A DNA stretch of 64,000 bases, taken from contig CBDEUH010000004.1 in assembly GCA_965243255.1 (NCBI GenBank), positions 2,480,001 to 2,544,000 on the forward strand, read 5' to 3'. The position numbers and the translations under genes are program-made. Below the pieces are notes generated by a model, which searched no databases, was not told the origin of the DNA, and was given only the letters and a program-made list of their open reading frames with translations. Below are positions 17,001 to 25,772 of this stretch, piece by piece (the first letter of the stretch is position 1; the number at the start of each line of letters is the position of its first letter). The stretch comes from Bin87 sp965243255. Lineage in GTDB: Bacteria; Chloroflexota; Dehalococcoidia; Lucifugimonadales; UBA3495.

Positions 17001-18656
17001 CTAGACTGGTGGGAAAGTTAATCGCGCAGATTCATCCATGTCTTCGATAGAGGCAACATCCGCCAGATATTCCTCAAAAAAGGTGGCTGGCGCGTCCGAA
17101 TCGAATTTGACAATTCCCCCTTGCTGAAAGCGAAGAACCTCTACATCCTGAGACCGTTTTCGTGCCTCCTGATTGAGTTCGATGCCAGCAGCGATCCGCC
17201 TTATATCTGCCACGAAGTCTAACACGATGACCCTATCCTTCTGGGGTGTTAATCTGAGGCCGCGTCCCAACTGCTGGACAAAGATACGTCGGCTATGCGT
17301 CACGCGCATGAACACAACCATGTTGACATCTGGGACATCTATCCCCTCGTTTAGCATATCGACTGACAAGACTAGCTGTAGAGAACCGGTGCGAAAATTT
17401 GAAAGAGTCCTGAACCGCTCCTCTCGACGCATACCGCTGTGAAGGACACCAGCCTGCACGTTTTGCGCGAGGAACAGGCGACGTATTCGTTCCGTATGAT
17501 CAATGGACCGGCAGAAGCAAATGATCCGCGGAGGGTTGATTTCTTCCATCCGTTCAATGACACGGGCGACCATTGCCTCGTCGCGATCCGGCAGGATCAA
17601 ATTCGCGTTGAGGTCCTTTATACTGTAACCGGAACGTGACATGTTTTGGATTTCATCCCAGTCAATATCATCAACTAGCATCCGATAGTCAACGTCTGCA
17701 AGGAATCCGCGCTGCATACCATCCACTATGTCCATAGTGAAGGCTGGTTGGCCAAAAATGTCGCTTAAGTTTCGTTCATCCCCTCTCCAAGGCGTAGCGG
17801 TCATTCCGATAAGAAAATTAGGTTGTAGCGACGATACCAACGAGCTATAGGCAGGGGCCGGTGCATGATGTGCTTCATCCACAATGACTAATGCAAATCG
17901 CCCCGCCAGATTCTCTCTGGCAGCAACTCCAACAACCGATTGCCAAGTTGCAAACGTAACTCCACCGGTGTATGCGGGCGACTCTCCTTCTGCCCAAAGG
18001 TGCGTCGATACTTCCTTGTTCAACATCGGCCATGTCGAGCGATCCAGTTGTTTGACGAGATCGACAGTATGCGCCAAGACGAGGATATCGCCGTTAGGGT
18101 TGCGGAAAAGTTCATTGGCTATCAGTTCACCCGCAACCACGCTCTTCCCCAACCCTGTCGCCATTATGATCAAGGCAGCTCTCGAACCTTGTGAGCGCCG
18201 TAGTTCTACGGCATCAACTGCTTCAACTTGATAATCACGGAGTTCACGCCGGGCCGCCGACTCAGATGGAAGTGCTCGATAATGCTTGAGTAATGCATCG
18301 CCGTTCCACAGGAACGCCTCAATGCCGCTAGAGGTCAGCGATTTCCAGTGTTGGTACGCTTCTTCATTGAACGCCTGGTTTGTAGCCGCTACGCAAATAT
18401 CTGCCCCGTAGGCACTCATTGCTTGCACTGCTTCACGTAGTGCTTGGTCGCCAACGGTTCCCGACCGGCGATACTTGCTTTGGATTAGCCATATCCTTAG
18501 ATTGGCCATACCGACTACATCCGCACCAAGGTCACCGCTCCCGCCGACTAGAATCACATCGCGGAACCCCCAATGCTCCAGCAGGCGGGCCAGCGCGCGT
18601 TCCTGAGCTTGCCACGGGCCATAAGCCAGACGTTCATGGCTAATAAAGCCAGGCAT
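17001..18656 (-). CDS. Mrr-like endonuclease fused to SF2 helicase
   Basis: The 551-residue protein begins with an Mrr-type PD-(D/E)XK nuclease: GGSGDLGADVVG (D46) and WLIQSKYRR (Q59, K61). A ResIII/DEAD helicase follows, with Walker A ATGLGKS (166-172), DEAH (260-263), MTATPW, and in the second lobe LNEGIDVPDVN and QQLGRGLRL. This is the architecture of a restriction subunit. It sits 6 bases downstream of the MORC-like ATPase on the same strand and close to a cytosine methyltransferase. It therefore probably cleaves or degrades DNA lacking the host methylation mark. Confidence 0.88.
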   Translation of the reverse strand: MPGFISHERLAYGPWQAQERALARLLEHWGFRDVILVGGSGDLGADVVGMANLRIWLIQSKYRRSGTVGDQALREAVQAMSAYGADICVAATNQAFNEEAYQHWKSLTSSGIEAFLWNGDALLKHYRALPSESAARRELRDYQVEAVDAVELRRSQGSRAALIIMATGLGKSVVAGELIANELFRNPNGDILVLAHTVDLVKQLDRSTWPMLNKEVSTHLWAEGESPAYTGGVTFATWQSVVGVAARENLAGRFALVIVDEAHHAPAPAYSSLVSSLQPNFLIGMTATPWRGDERNLSDIFGQPAFTMDIVDGMQRGFLADVDYRMLVDDIDWDEIQNMSRSGYSIKDLNANLILPDRDEAMVARVIERMEEINPPRIICFCRSIDHTERIRRLFLAQNVQAGVLHSGMRREERFRTLSNFRTGSLQLVLSVDMLNEGIDVPDVNMVVFMRVTHSRRIFVQQLGRGLRLTPQKDRVIVLDFVADIRRIAAGIELNQEARKRSQDVEVLRFQQGGIVKFDSDAPATFFEEYLADVASIEDMDESARLTFPPV

Positions 18657-18662
18657 TATGAC

Positions 18663-21011
18663 CTACCCCCGCCAACTCCCCAGCAATCGAATAGATGAAA
18701 GTGCTCGTGCGAATCTGAGTCGCCACCGCTGGTCCTTGCTAAAAGCTCCCCCTCCAGAATCAGATACAACCCACGCGGCGTCGCGGAAAGCGTCGCAGAC
18801 CATGGCTACAGAGTCAGCTCTATAGGAATTGGATACGTCCTCGTATGGGACGCTGACGAAACTTCCGTCCATGATCAACTGTGGCCAGAGGGAAGGTGCA
18901 GAAATCAGGAAATCGGTGCCAACATATCGAATGAAGGCACCATCCCTAATAGCCTGTTGGACGTCGTGCTCTCCACCGAGCGTAGATTCTAATACCCCCT
19001 TCCGAATAAGGCCCAATGTGTGTTCGTCGATCAAATCCCCGGAGATTGGGGCCGCTTCGTGCAATTTCTCGTCGAGAAACTGCCTCAAGTCGTCCAGGAT
19101 TGCCTTGGCCTCCTCTGCAGCCTCGGACACCGAGGTCATGGTTTCCGGGAAATACTTTTCTCGAATGCCTCGCTCGATTGTAGCCAGAGGATAGTCCCTC
19201 TGGTGCTGACCGGAGAGGAGCAAGAACCTGTGGGCAAGGTCACTTACCAGACAGTCCAGCGGAGTTTCTAAGCTTTCCTCAAAGAAGGGATGGCCAGGGT
19301 CATACTGAAATTCAACCCCGCCGCTAGCCGGCGTGTCGAAGAAAATCGGCTTTCCATCGAGGCCATTCGGAGCACGTTTAGCGTTCACTGCCGTTGAGGG
19401 AGCCCCAGGCAGTTGCTCAAGTGTGTAGGTTCGAGACAATCCAGTGTCGGTCTCGAACAAGTCGGACTGGACCGGTTGGGGCGCTTCAGCTGTTGAGTCC
19501 CCGTCAGTCTTATCATCCGGCTGTTCAGTTTTATCCTCTGGAATTTCCTGCTCATCATTTAGGATTGGTAAGCCTCCAGATGCCTCTTGACTTCCTGAGG
19601 ACCCTCCGCGCTTGACCTGTTCCGCAAGGAGCACGAGTTCGTACCACTTCTCATCAGTTTGGAAATCGGGGTTTCCATCGTGAAAACGCTGTACCCATTC
19701 GAGGATCGTTGAATCATTGCGGCCTCGACCATTCTCATATGCGGGAACCAGATCCGGAAATCCAGCATCTCCGCCTTTCCGGTAGCCAGCAAAAAGGCGC
19801 CCTAGCGGGCTTGTGTTGGCAGGATAGCCTCGGCGCTGTGCAATCTGTGGTCGGAACGGCGACTGACCTCGAACCCGTTCTACAACTTCTCTCCATTGCG
19901 GATCGAGTTTGTCAAAAGAGTCTTTCTGGTGAGAAACCCGGACGAAGTCGATCTCCAATTCGCCGACTATGCGACCACCCCAGTGAGTGGTATCGACTGG
20001 ATACTCGAGTTCGGATTGGTTTGTCTCTGGATCAACCCAGTTGAACAGGCTCTTGTCTAGCTCCTCAATGACGCGCCCATTCCGAATGAGGTCAATACCA
20101 AAGTGCTCCTTGTCAAAATACCTCTGGACACCAATCCAACCTTTGATGCGCCGCACGCGTTCACGCACGTTTTCTGAATTCCCGCAGGCAGGGCACACTG
20201 TGTCCAGAGACTCAAGCCAAACCCAGCAAACGTCACAAAAGCGGCGGCTATCTATCGTTTCGTCTATCTCCATGAAGGCGGGTATGTTGCCGAAATCTCG
20301 ATTGGATACGGTGCGCTCTCGGTTCCAAGTGCAGTGCCGGAGGGGGCGAATTCCGTCTCCATCATAAGATATGCTGACTCCGATCTGATCGATCACCCTG
20401 CTATATATCTTGCCTAGACGTCTGCGTGTGGCAGCTTTCCCAGCACCCCAAATCAACGGGCGCACCCGGGCAGGGTCGAGCTTCGAGACCCGTACTACCG
20501 TGCCGTGATGACCTGACTGGAGTTCTTCGTCCGACTTGCTACGTTGAAGGCGCGGGGCCGCGAATAAGCCAGCTTGCTCAAGGTGCTCAAAGTCAATCTC
20601 AACCCCTATCCAGTCTCCGGAATCGGCAGTAGTCGTCCATACTTCCGTGCATTTTCCTAAGCGAGCCGTTGAGATGTTGAATCCCATTCCGAACAGCCCA
20701 AGTTTTTCGACAGGATCGTTTCCAGAATACCCAGCTTTGACAGCCTTGTTAAGCTGATCTTCAGTCATTCCTGGGCCGTTATCCCTAACGGAAACCACGC
20801 CAGTACCGTTGTCTAGCGATGCCGCGGACGGCAATTCGATCGTGATCCTCGGGTCCAAGGTGAGTGGCTTCTCGCCGCGTTGACCTTCGAGGAAAGCATC
20901 CATCGAGTTGTCGATCAACTCTGCAAGGCATTGCCAAGCAGCGAAATCGATCTGGCCCAGCATTCGCAAAACGCGTGGGGAGGGGGTAATGTCAAAAGTA
21001 TCCGGCTGCAT
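18663..21011 (-). CDS. MORC-like GHKL ATPase of a restriction-modification system
   Basis: This 782-residue protein has an N-terminal GHKL ATPase: CLAELIDNSMDAF (E31, N35, D38), RDNGPGM (76-82) and GLFGMGFN (105-112). A four-cysteine zinc-binding element CDVC...CPAC lies at about 259-276. The C-terminal part is acidic, then helical. The order resembles the bacterial MORC/MutL-like ATPases known from restriction-modification operons with a helicase, an Mrr nuclease and a cytosine methylase. All those partners are present here. It is first in the operon with the Mrr-helicase, with a 6-base gap. ATP-dependent clamping or looping of DNA is inferred. Confidence 0.88.
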   Translation of the reverse strand: MQPDTFDITPSPRVLRMLGQIDFAAWQCLAELIDNSMDAFLEGQRGEKPLTLDPRITIELPSAASLDNGTGVVSVRDNGPGMTEDQLNKAVKAGYSGNDPVEKLGLFGMGFNISTARLGKCTEVWTTTADSGDWIGVEIDFEHLEQAGLFAAPRLQRSKSDEELQSGHHGTVVRVSKLDPARVRPLIWGAGKAATRRRLGKIYSRVIDQIGVSISYDGDGIRPLRHCTWNRERTVSNRDFGNIPAFMEIDETIDSRRFCDVCWVWLESLDTVCPACGNSENVRERVRRIKGWIGVQRYFDKEHFGIDLIRNGRVIEELDKSLFNWVDPETNQSELEYPVDTTHWGGRIVGELEIDFVRVSHQKDSFDKLDPQWREVVERVRGQSPFRPQIAQRRGYPANTSPLGRLFAGYRKGGDAGFPDLVPAYENGRGRNDSTILEWVQRFHDGNPDFQTDEKWYELVLLAEQVKRGGSSGSQEASGGLPILNDEQEIPEDKTEQPDDKTDGDSTAEAPQPVQSDLFETDTGLSRTYTLEQLPGAPSTAVNAKRAPNGLDGKPIFFDTPASGGVEFQYDPGHPFFEESLETPLDCLVSDLAHRFLLLSGQHQRDYPLATIERGIREKYFPETMTSVSEAAEEAKAILDDLRQFLDEKLHEAAPISGDLIDEHTLGLIRKGVLESTLGGEHDVQQAIRDGAFIRYVGTDFLISAPSLWPQLIMDGSFVSVPYEDVSNSYRADSVAMVCDAFRDAAWVVSDSGGGAFSKDQRWRLRFARALSSIRLLGSWRG

Positions 21012-21228
21012 ACGTCCGCCCTTCTCGAAACTGGCTCAAGGTCCTTTTTACAGGCTATCACGGCCCTCACCGTGGGGCAACGGAGCGGTAGCGTAGCACG
21101 GAACTCAAGGACCTGTAATCGGCGCGAAGGAAGGGGATTTTGGGTTGGTCAGTCCGATACCAACGGCTAATGCGGAGCGCCGGATTTTCTCCCTGGTAAT
21201 CGATCCGAAGAGGTGGTACTATCTGCCG
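21012..21228. promoter_or_regulatory. Divergent promoter region between ATPase and methyltransferase
   Basis: The 217 bases separate two divergently read halves of the same module and must hold both promoters. No sharp hexamers or dyads were picked out. Divergent arrangement would let methylation be set up independently of the restriction genes. Confidence 0.45.
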
Positions 21229-22644
21229 ATGAATCGTCCAACGTTGACATCGATTGACCTGTTTGCTGGATGCGGCGGCCTTAGTCTTGGCCTCCGGACG
21301 GCTGGGTGGGATGTTGTCTGCGCCGTGGAGCATTCCCCGATGGCCGCAGAAACTTACTTCGCGAACTTCATCGCAGGTCAGGGTGACATTGATGGTATCT
21401 ATAGGCAGCATTTGGCGAAGGGAGTGCTGGCTCAAATCCGTTCTGGCCTTCTTGTCGATGACGTCAGAACGTTTGGAGGTTGTATTGACAAAGTGCAGGA
21501 GTTGATGGGTGATCGAGAGCTTGCTCTTTTGGCGGGCGGACCTCCCTGTCAAGGCTTCTCGATAGCCGGAAAACGTAACGCTTGCGATCCGAGGAACGAG
21601 TTAGTGTGGCAGTTCTTGGAAATAGCCGAGCTACTAAATCCTCCACTCGTCCTAATGGAAAACGTGGGTGCGATTCAGAGTCCATTCGTGCAAGGGAAAC
21701 AAGAGAGTGTGCTGCCTAACCTCGAAGAAGCACTCCAGCGAACGTCATCAATGCACGGTGGATATTCGGTTGTACGTCTCGTCCTCAAAGCGGACCAATT
21801 CGGAGTGCCTCAGCGCAGGAAGCGGATGTTTCTGGTTGGCATACGCAAGGATGTAGCGAGCGCTATGGGTATTCCTGATTACGACTCTTGGGATTCGGAG
21901 CGGGACGCGCTTATGACTGCACGTCCTCTGGTTGCGCCGTCCGTGAAGACGGATTCCCTGCCCACAGCCAATGACGCCATCTGGGACCTGATAGGCGACA
22001 ATTACGCCCCTATTGAATTGGCGCCGACTACTACTGCTCGGCAATACGCTTCTCTAGCACGAATGGGAATAGGCGAACAGCTAGAAGTATCCGAGAGCAC
22101 GGGCGAAACGACCCCGCCTAACCATAAGTTCCGTTCCCATAAAGCCACTACTCGTACCCGGTTCCATCTCCTTAGATTGTTTCGCAAACACGGTATCCCA
22201 AGTAACTTGTTTGTCCTTGCAGGGAAAGGAGCGCTGGATATCGAATGTCAACTCAAACCCCTTGAGCACCTTCTTCCGATTCAGCTTCCAACTCAGAAGG
22301 TAGGATCCATTAGCCAGCTTGCTTGCGTGGTGAACACCCTTGGTTCGCTAAAGCAGAGCCAACGCGCGCTAGATGGCAATTCCCCTTCGCCAACGATCAC
22401 TACATTGCCCGACGACTTATGCCACTATGCCGTCGACAGGACTTTGACAGTGCGGGAGATGGCCCGCCTCCAATCGTTCCCCGATTCCTTCGTCTTCAGA
22501 GGCAAGGAAACGACTGGAGGCGACAAGCGGCGGACCGAGGTCCCGCAGTATAGTCAGGTAGGCAATGCAGTACCCCCGTTGCTGGCGGAAGCGTTGGGGC
22601 TTCAACTCAAGCATCTGCTCGTTTCTTATTTTGAGCTGGGATGA
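21229..22644 (+). CDS. dcm: DNA (cytosine-5) methyltransferase
   Basis: Starting at ATG 21229 (an upstream in-frame start at 21145 has no conserved sequence), the 471-residue protein shows the C5-methyltransferase motifs in order. Motif I is DLFAGCGGLSLGL (10-22), motif IV is GGPPCQGFS with the catalytic Cys 107, and motif VI is MENV (144-147). Motif VIII is QFGVPQRRKRMFLVG, and motif X is QYSQVGNAVPP at the C-terminus. The target-recognition region between VIII and X cannot be decoded by eye. It should protect host DNA from the Mrr-helicase/MORC complex encoded divergently. Its last 19 bases overlap the convergent glycosylase gene. Confidence 0.92.
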   Translation: MNRPTLTSIDLFAGCGGLSLGLRTAGWDVVCAVEHSPMAAETYFANFIAGQGDIDGIYRQHLAKGVLAQIRSGLLVDDVRTFGGCIDKVQELMGDRELALLAGGPPCQGFSIAGKRNACDPRNELVWQFLEIAELLNPPLVLMENVGAIQSPFVQGKQESVLPNLEEALQRTSSMHGGYSVVRLVLKADQFGVPQRRKRMFLVGIRKDVASAMGIPDYDSWDSERDALMTARPLVAPSVKTDSLPTANDAIWDLIGDNYAPIELAPTTTARQYASLARMGIGEQLEVSESTGETTPPNHKFRSHKATTRTRFHLLRLFRKHGIPSNLFVLAGKGALDIECQLKPLEHLLPIQLPTQKVGSISQLACVVNTLGSLKQSQRALDGNSPSPTITTLPDDLCHYAVDRTLTVREMARLQSFPDSFVFRGKETTGGDKRRTEVPQYSQVGNAVPPLLAEALGLQLKHLLVSYFELG

Positions 22645-23321
22645 TAGGTCTCAGAGCGAAAACGGCAGGGCGTAACTGGGCAATCTTCGCACCTAGGGGA
22701 TTGAGGCCGGCAGACAATCGCAGCGAAGTCTAAAAGAGCCACAAGATAGCCGCCCGGGTCTGTAGGAGGCACAAGGTTCAAGGCCAAGCGCTGCAACTCG
22801 GGGTCGTATCTGATGTCGGCTAGAGTACGAGGTCCAAAAACCCGTTCCAAGATTCGAGCCACGTTTGTGTCGATGGGCGCAACCACCTCTCGGAATAGTT
22901 GTGCAGCGATTGCCCTTGAAATGTACTGCCCAATGCCCGGTAGCTGCTCAAGTTCTGAGGCAGTCTTGGGCATTCCCTTCTGAATCACTGCTTCAGCAAG
23001 GGCATGGAGGGAAGCAGCCCGCCGTCTTTGCAGTCCTAGGGGTTTGAGCAAATTCTCAAGTTCGGAGATAGGTATCGCCGCAAGGTCTGGCCAGTCCGGG
23101 CATCGGTCAATGATGGCATCAAACGAGCTAGAAACGTGTTCTGCACGGGTCTGTTGCAACAGCAATTCCGCAACAACCAACTCGTAGGCTCGACGGCCCG
23201 GTCGTCTCCATGGGAATTGCTGCCTGATACCCGCACTCCACGTGATGATAGTACATTGGAACGTCCCCAAACATCCTGAGCAGGTTGGATCGGGCCTAGT
23301 CGTGTGCTTTTGGTGATCCAA
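22626..23321 (-). CDS. HhH-GPD DNA glycosylase, thymine-DNA-glycosylase-like
   Basis: This 231-residue protein belongs to the MutY/endonuclease III superfamily. It has AELLLQQT with a MutY-type Glu (E52), the helix-hairpin-helix LPGIGQYISRA (127-137) and APIDTNVARI with the catalytic Asp 151. A C-terminal Fe-S motif has Cys 204, 211, 214 and 219 (last spacing one residue shorter than usual). The Tyr at 133 replaces the Lys of endonuclease III and the Ser of MutY, as in the Mig.MthI T:G mismatch glycosylase, which is also linked to a methylase. It probably repairs T:G mispairs arising from deaminated 5-methylcytosine. The start appears to be TTG 23321. Confidence 0.82.
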   Translation of the reverse strand: MDHQKHTTRPDPTCSGCLGTFQCTIITWSAGIRQQFPWRRPGRRAYELVVAELLLQQTRAEHVSSSFDAIIDRCPDWPDLAAIPISELENLLKPLGLQRRRAASLHALAEAVIQKGMPKTASELEQLPGIGQYISRAIAAQLFREVVAPIDTNVARILERVFGPRTLADIRYDPELQRLALNLVPPTDPGGYLVALLDFAAIVCRPQSPRCEDCPVTPCRFRSETYHPSSK

Positions 23322-23740
23322 GATAGTTGCTCCATGTACCCCATCACCTTTGCTGGAAATACCTTGCGCAAATGTTGGGATGTGATAGTTTCCCGCCTCT
23401 CCGTTGCCCCTACTATGCTAACTGAAAGCCAAGCTCGTCCGCCCTTTGAATTTATCAAATGAATTTATCAAATTTTGAGTTGATCGTTTGATTTCAATCG
23501 TGGGCTGCAGGCGTAGGGAGGCGGAGGTAGATGCCCCGCACCTCTGATGCGATGACGTTGGCGATCCCTTCCCAACGGGAACCGGCTTCCCGCCCAGAAG
23601 CACGTGGATACCCAACTGATTCGAGCATACTGGAGTAGGGGCAGGCTTTGAGTATGCCTGCGCCACGTGGTGCACGACATGGCTGACAACAGGGAGAACC
23701 TTGAAATTGTGGTAACGGTTGCGGAGGAGGTGGACACCAT

Positions 23741-23766
23741 GTAGGGGTAGGTTTCATCTACCCCTG
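23741..23766. repeat. Perfect-looking hairpin GTAGGGGTAG / CTACCCCTGC
   Basis: Arms of about 9 pairs flank a 7-base loop (GTTTCAT). There is no T-run, so a terminator is unlikely; it may be a short palindromic element. Confidence 0.4.
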
Positions 23767-23853
23767 CGATGTACAATGGTATGGGCACTTCCCCGGAAGT
23801 TCCTGTCGTCTGGGACTATATGGGGACCTCCCAGCGAAAGGTTCGCAGTTCAG

Positions 23854-23876
23854 CCCCTTTAGGCCCACCAAAGGGG
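23854..23876 (-). terminator. Possible terminator of the arylsulfotransferase gene
   Basis: CCCCTTT and AAAGGGG form a 7-pair stem with a 9-base loop, 58 bases past the stop of the minus-strand gene at 23935. No clear T-run follows. Confidence 0.35.
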
Positions 23877-23934
23877 TTGGGACCGGTGGGCGCGGGGCGC
23901 ATGGTGATGCGGCGATGGGCCGTTTCGTGTTGGT

Positions 23935-25089
23935 TCAGACGTATAGGCGATTCAGGTTGGCTAGTCGTTGCGGATCGAGGTCCCGGCCGGCCAGGGCGGG
24001 ATGGTCGGGACCGTACCGGTGGGCGCGAAATACGGAGTTGGCCTGACCCGTGATGGAACCGCCCACGCCGAAACCGCTCTGCCCCATGAAGGGATTGATG
24101 TACTCCCATACGATTTCTTTGGCGGGCGTGACCTCGAAGAGCCGGCCAGGAGCGCCCTCGCAGATCAGGGTGTTGCCGTTGGGCAGACGTTCGGCCCCGC
24201 TGATGTGATAGCTGTAGAAGGATATGGGCGGGTCGCCCCGGTATTCCCAGGCAATCTCATTGGTAGCGGGATTAACCTCAATTACCCGGGAGTGGGTGAA
24301 TTCCCGCTTGTGCGGGCCGTTGTCGAAGAGAAGCACGTTGCCGTTGGTCAGCATCGTCGGATGATGCTGGCGGGAGATATGGCAGGGCCCCCACTTCCAG
24401 CGGAAGTCGCCACCGGACTTGTTGACAATGCCCACCGTATCGGTCTGTCGGAAACTGACCAGCAAGTCCCCTTCGGGGGTAACGTTGAGGGCGTTCTGGT
24501 GTGTCCATTCCCCGCGGCCTTCCGGGAAACCGATCCGGTCCTCCTCCGGGTCCAGGTGGTCCCACGATATCCATTCGTACACCATGTCGCCCGATGGTGT
24601 GATCTCGCGGACGACATCGCCCAGCATACCCGAGGGCTCGGCGTCAGCAAGCCCGCCTTGCACCCGCCGCGAGATTCCCTCGGGGATGATTTCCCACGCC
24701 AGCACGAGGGTGTTGCCGTTGGGCAGACGTTCAAAATCGTGGTGCAGAGACGGGTACCGGTACTCCCAGACCACGTTGCTGTCCCAGTCCAGCTCCAAGA
24801 TAGCGCCGGACGCCGTTCGACCGCCCCGGGGCAGCAATTCCAGAGCGGGATGCTGCCGGAAGGAGACTTCTTGTCCGGCCGGGCCGGTGCGCAGCAGCAG
24901 GTTTCCATTGGGCAGCAGATAAGAGTAGCTGATGCCCTGGTCGCAACTCCATCTATGGCAGACGCGGCCCTCCATATCGATGAGGCGGGATTCATGGCTG
25001 TTTAGGTTGGTGACCAGGGTGTAGCCCCGGTAGGCCTGACGGGGCGCGTAGTGAATCAGGCCGTTCGGATGGTTGTTGGACCAGCCCAT
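23935..25089 (-). CDS. Arylsulfotransferase-like beta-propeller protein
   Basis: ATG 25089 is chosen for the AGGAG 9 bases upstream and because the conserved sequence begins there. The 384-residue protein shows repeated blade motifs, with LPNGNTL or TNGNVL at five or more places. Aromatic W-E-Y strands (VVWEYRY, IAWEYRG, IVWEYIN) appear at regular intervals. This is typical of the arylsulfotransferase (ASST) six-bladed propeller family. No signal peptide is visible, unlike classical periplasmic ASST, so a cytoplasmic location or other activity is possible. It is a single-gene unit separated from the neighbouring defence genes by non-coding DNA. Confidence 0.78.
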   Translation of the reverse strand: MGWSNNHPNGLIHYAPRQAYRGYTLVTNLNSHESRLIDMEGRVCHRWSCDQGISYSYLLPNGNLLLRTGPAGQEVSFRQHPALELLPRGGRTASGAILELDWDSNVVWEYRYPSLHHDFERLPNGNTLVLAWEIIPEGISRRVQGGLADAEPSGMLGDVVREITPSGDMVYEWISWDHLDPEEDRIGFPEGRGEWTHQNALNVTPEGDLLVSFRQTDTVGIVNKSGGDFRWKWGPCHISRQHHPTMLTNGNVLLFDNGPHKREFTHSRVIEVNPATNEIAWEYRGDPPISFYSYHISGAERLPNGNTLICEGAPGRLFEVTPAKEIVWEYINPFMGQSGFGVGGSITGQANSVFRAHRYGPDHPALAGRDLDPQRLANLNRLYV

Positions 25090-25206
25090 GCTGTTGCTCC
25101 TGCTACGTATTTGGCGCGAGCGCGGGCGGTATAATACCCCGGACGAGGGACGGGAGCATAGCAATATACCGCTTTGACCAACACAGGCCGGTTTGGAGTG
25201 AACGTT

Positions 25207-25386
25207 ATGGCTGAGGGGGCGCGCAGACGGTCAGTTAGGGGTGTGGCGAAAGCGCCGGATGGCTTGGGTGGCGAGGTGAAGCTGCTTTCCGGGGGCAATC
25301 CGCAGATTGCGAAGGCGGATGGCGACGCTCCGGTGCAGGCTTACATTGCGGCGATGCCGGGCTGGAAAGGGTTTGACACCTTGTAA
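25207..25386 (+). pseudogene. Truncated duplicate of the DUF1801-like gene
   Basis: The 59-codon frame matches the start of the intact gene at 26777. From GGEV(K/R)LLSGGNPQIAKADG to AAMPGWK, 33 of 34 residues are identical, and the DNA is almost identical too. After GWK it jumps to GFDTL and a stop, resembling the very end of the intact protein (AWKGF). This is an internal deletion of about 100 codons, probably through the short shared TGGAA(A/G)GGGTTT sequence. The upstream leader (GGTTTGGAGTGAAC) is also duplicated. The remnant keeps a start and ribosome binding site but lacks most of the domain. Confidence 0.75.
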
Positions 25387-25463
25387 CGTTGTAGAATGTA
25401 GACTATGAAAGCGCGCCCAACCGCGTGTTTGGTGTGCCCGATCCATATATTGAGAGTTGGCCT

Positions 25464-25589
25464 ATGATAGCGAAGATTCCTATGATCCTGGAATTTAAGC
25501 TCGAAGGGGGGTATACTGTTGACGCTCCGCTGCTGCGTAAACTAGTCACCGTGGGCGACTCAATGGCCGAGGTTCTGGCCAACGTGTAG
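25464..25589 (+). pseudogene. HicB-like antitoxin remnant
   Basis: A 41-codon frame from ATG 25464 to TAG 25587 reads ILEFKLEGGYTVDAPLLRK and VTVGDSMAEVLANV. This matches the N-terminal half of HicB-family antitoxins, whose usual pattern is EGGYTV...P.LPGC.T.GDT.EEA..N. The C-terminal half and DNA-binding tail are missing, and no hicA toxin lies on either side. It looks like the remains of a toxin-antitoxin pair within the segment flanked by the DUF1801-like duplicates. Confidence 0.6.
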
Positions 25590-25772
25590 ATGGCTTTGTC
25601 GCTATGGTGGAAATTTATAAGGACCGAGGCCGTTCTTTGCTGTAGGGCATATTCCTTGAAGACGCCGCCGGCCCGCTTTCCACTGCTGCCATCCTCTCCA
25701 TTCCATGAGATACAGGGAAAGCGCTCGCAAGGGTATGACTGCCACAGCGAGCAGGTAAAACAGGTGTAGTTC

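Larger units (their letters stand above)
23322..23934. other. 613-base stretch without a convincing gene
   Basis: It contains an exact 13-base tandem duplication (GAATTTATCAAAT at 23448-23460 and 23461-23473) and two hairpins, listed separately. Minus-strand frames of 80-106 codons cross the middle but have no recognisable domain or ribosome binding site. The stretch marks the boundary between the restriction-modification module and the next gene. Confidence 0.5.
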
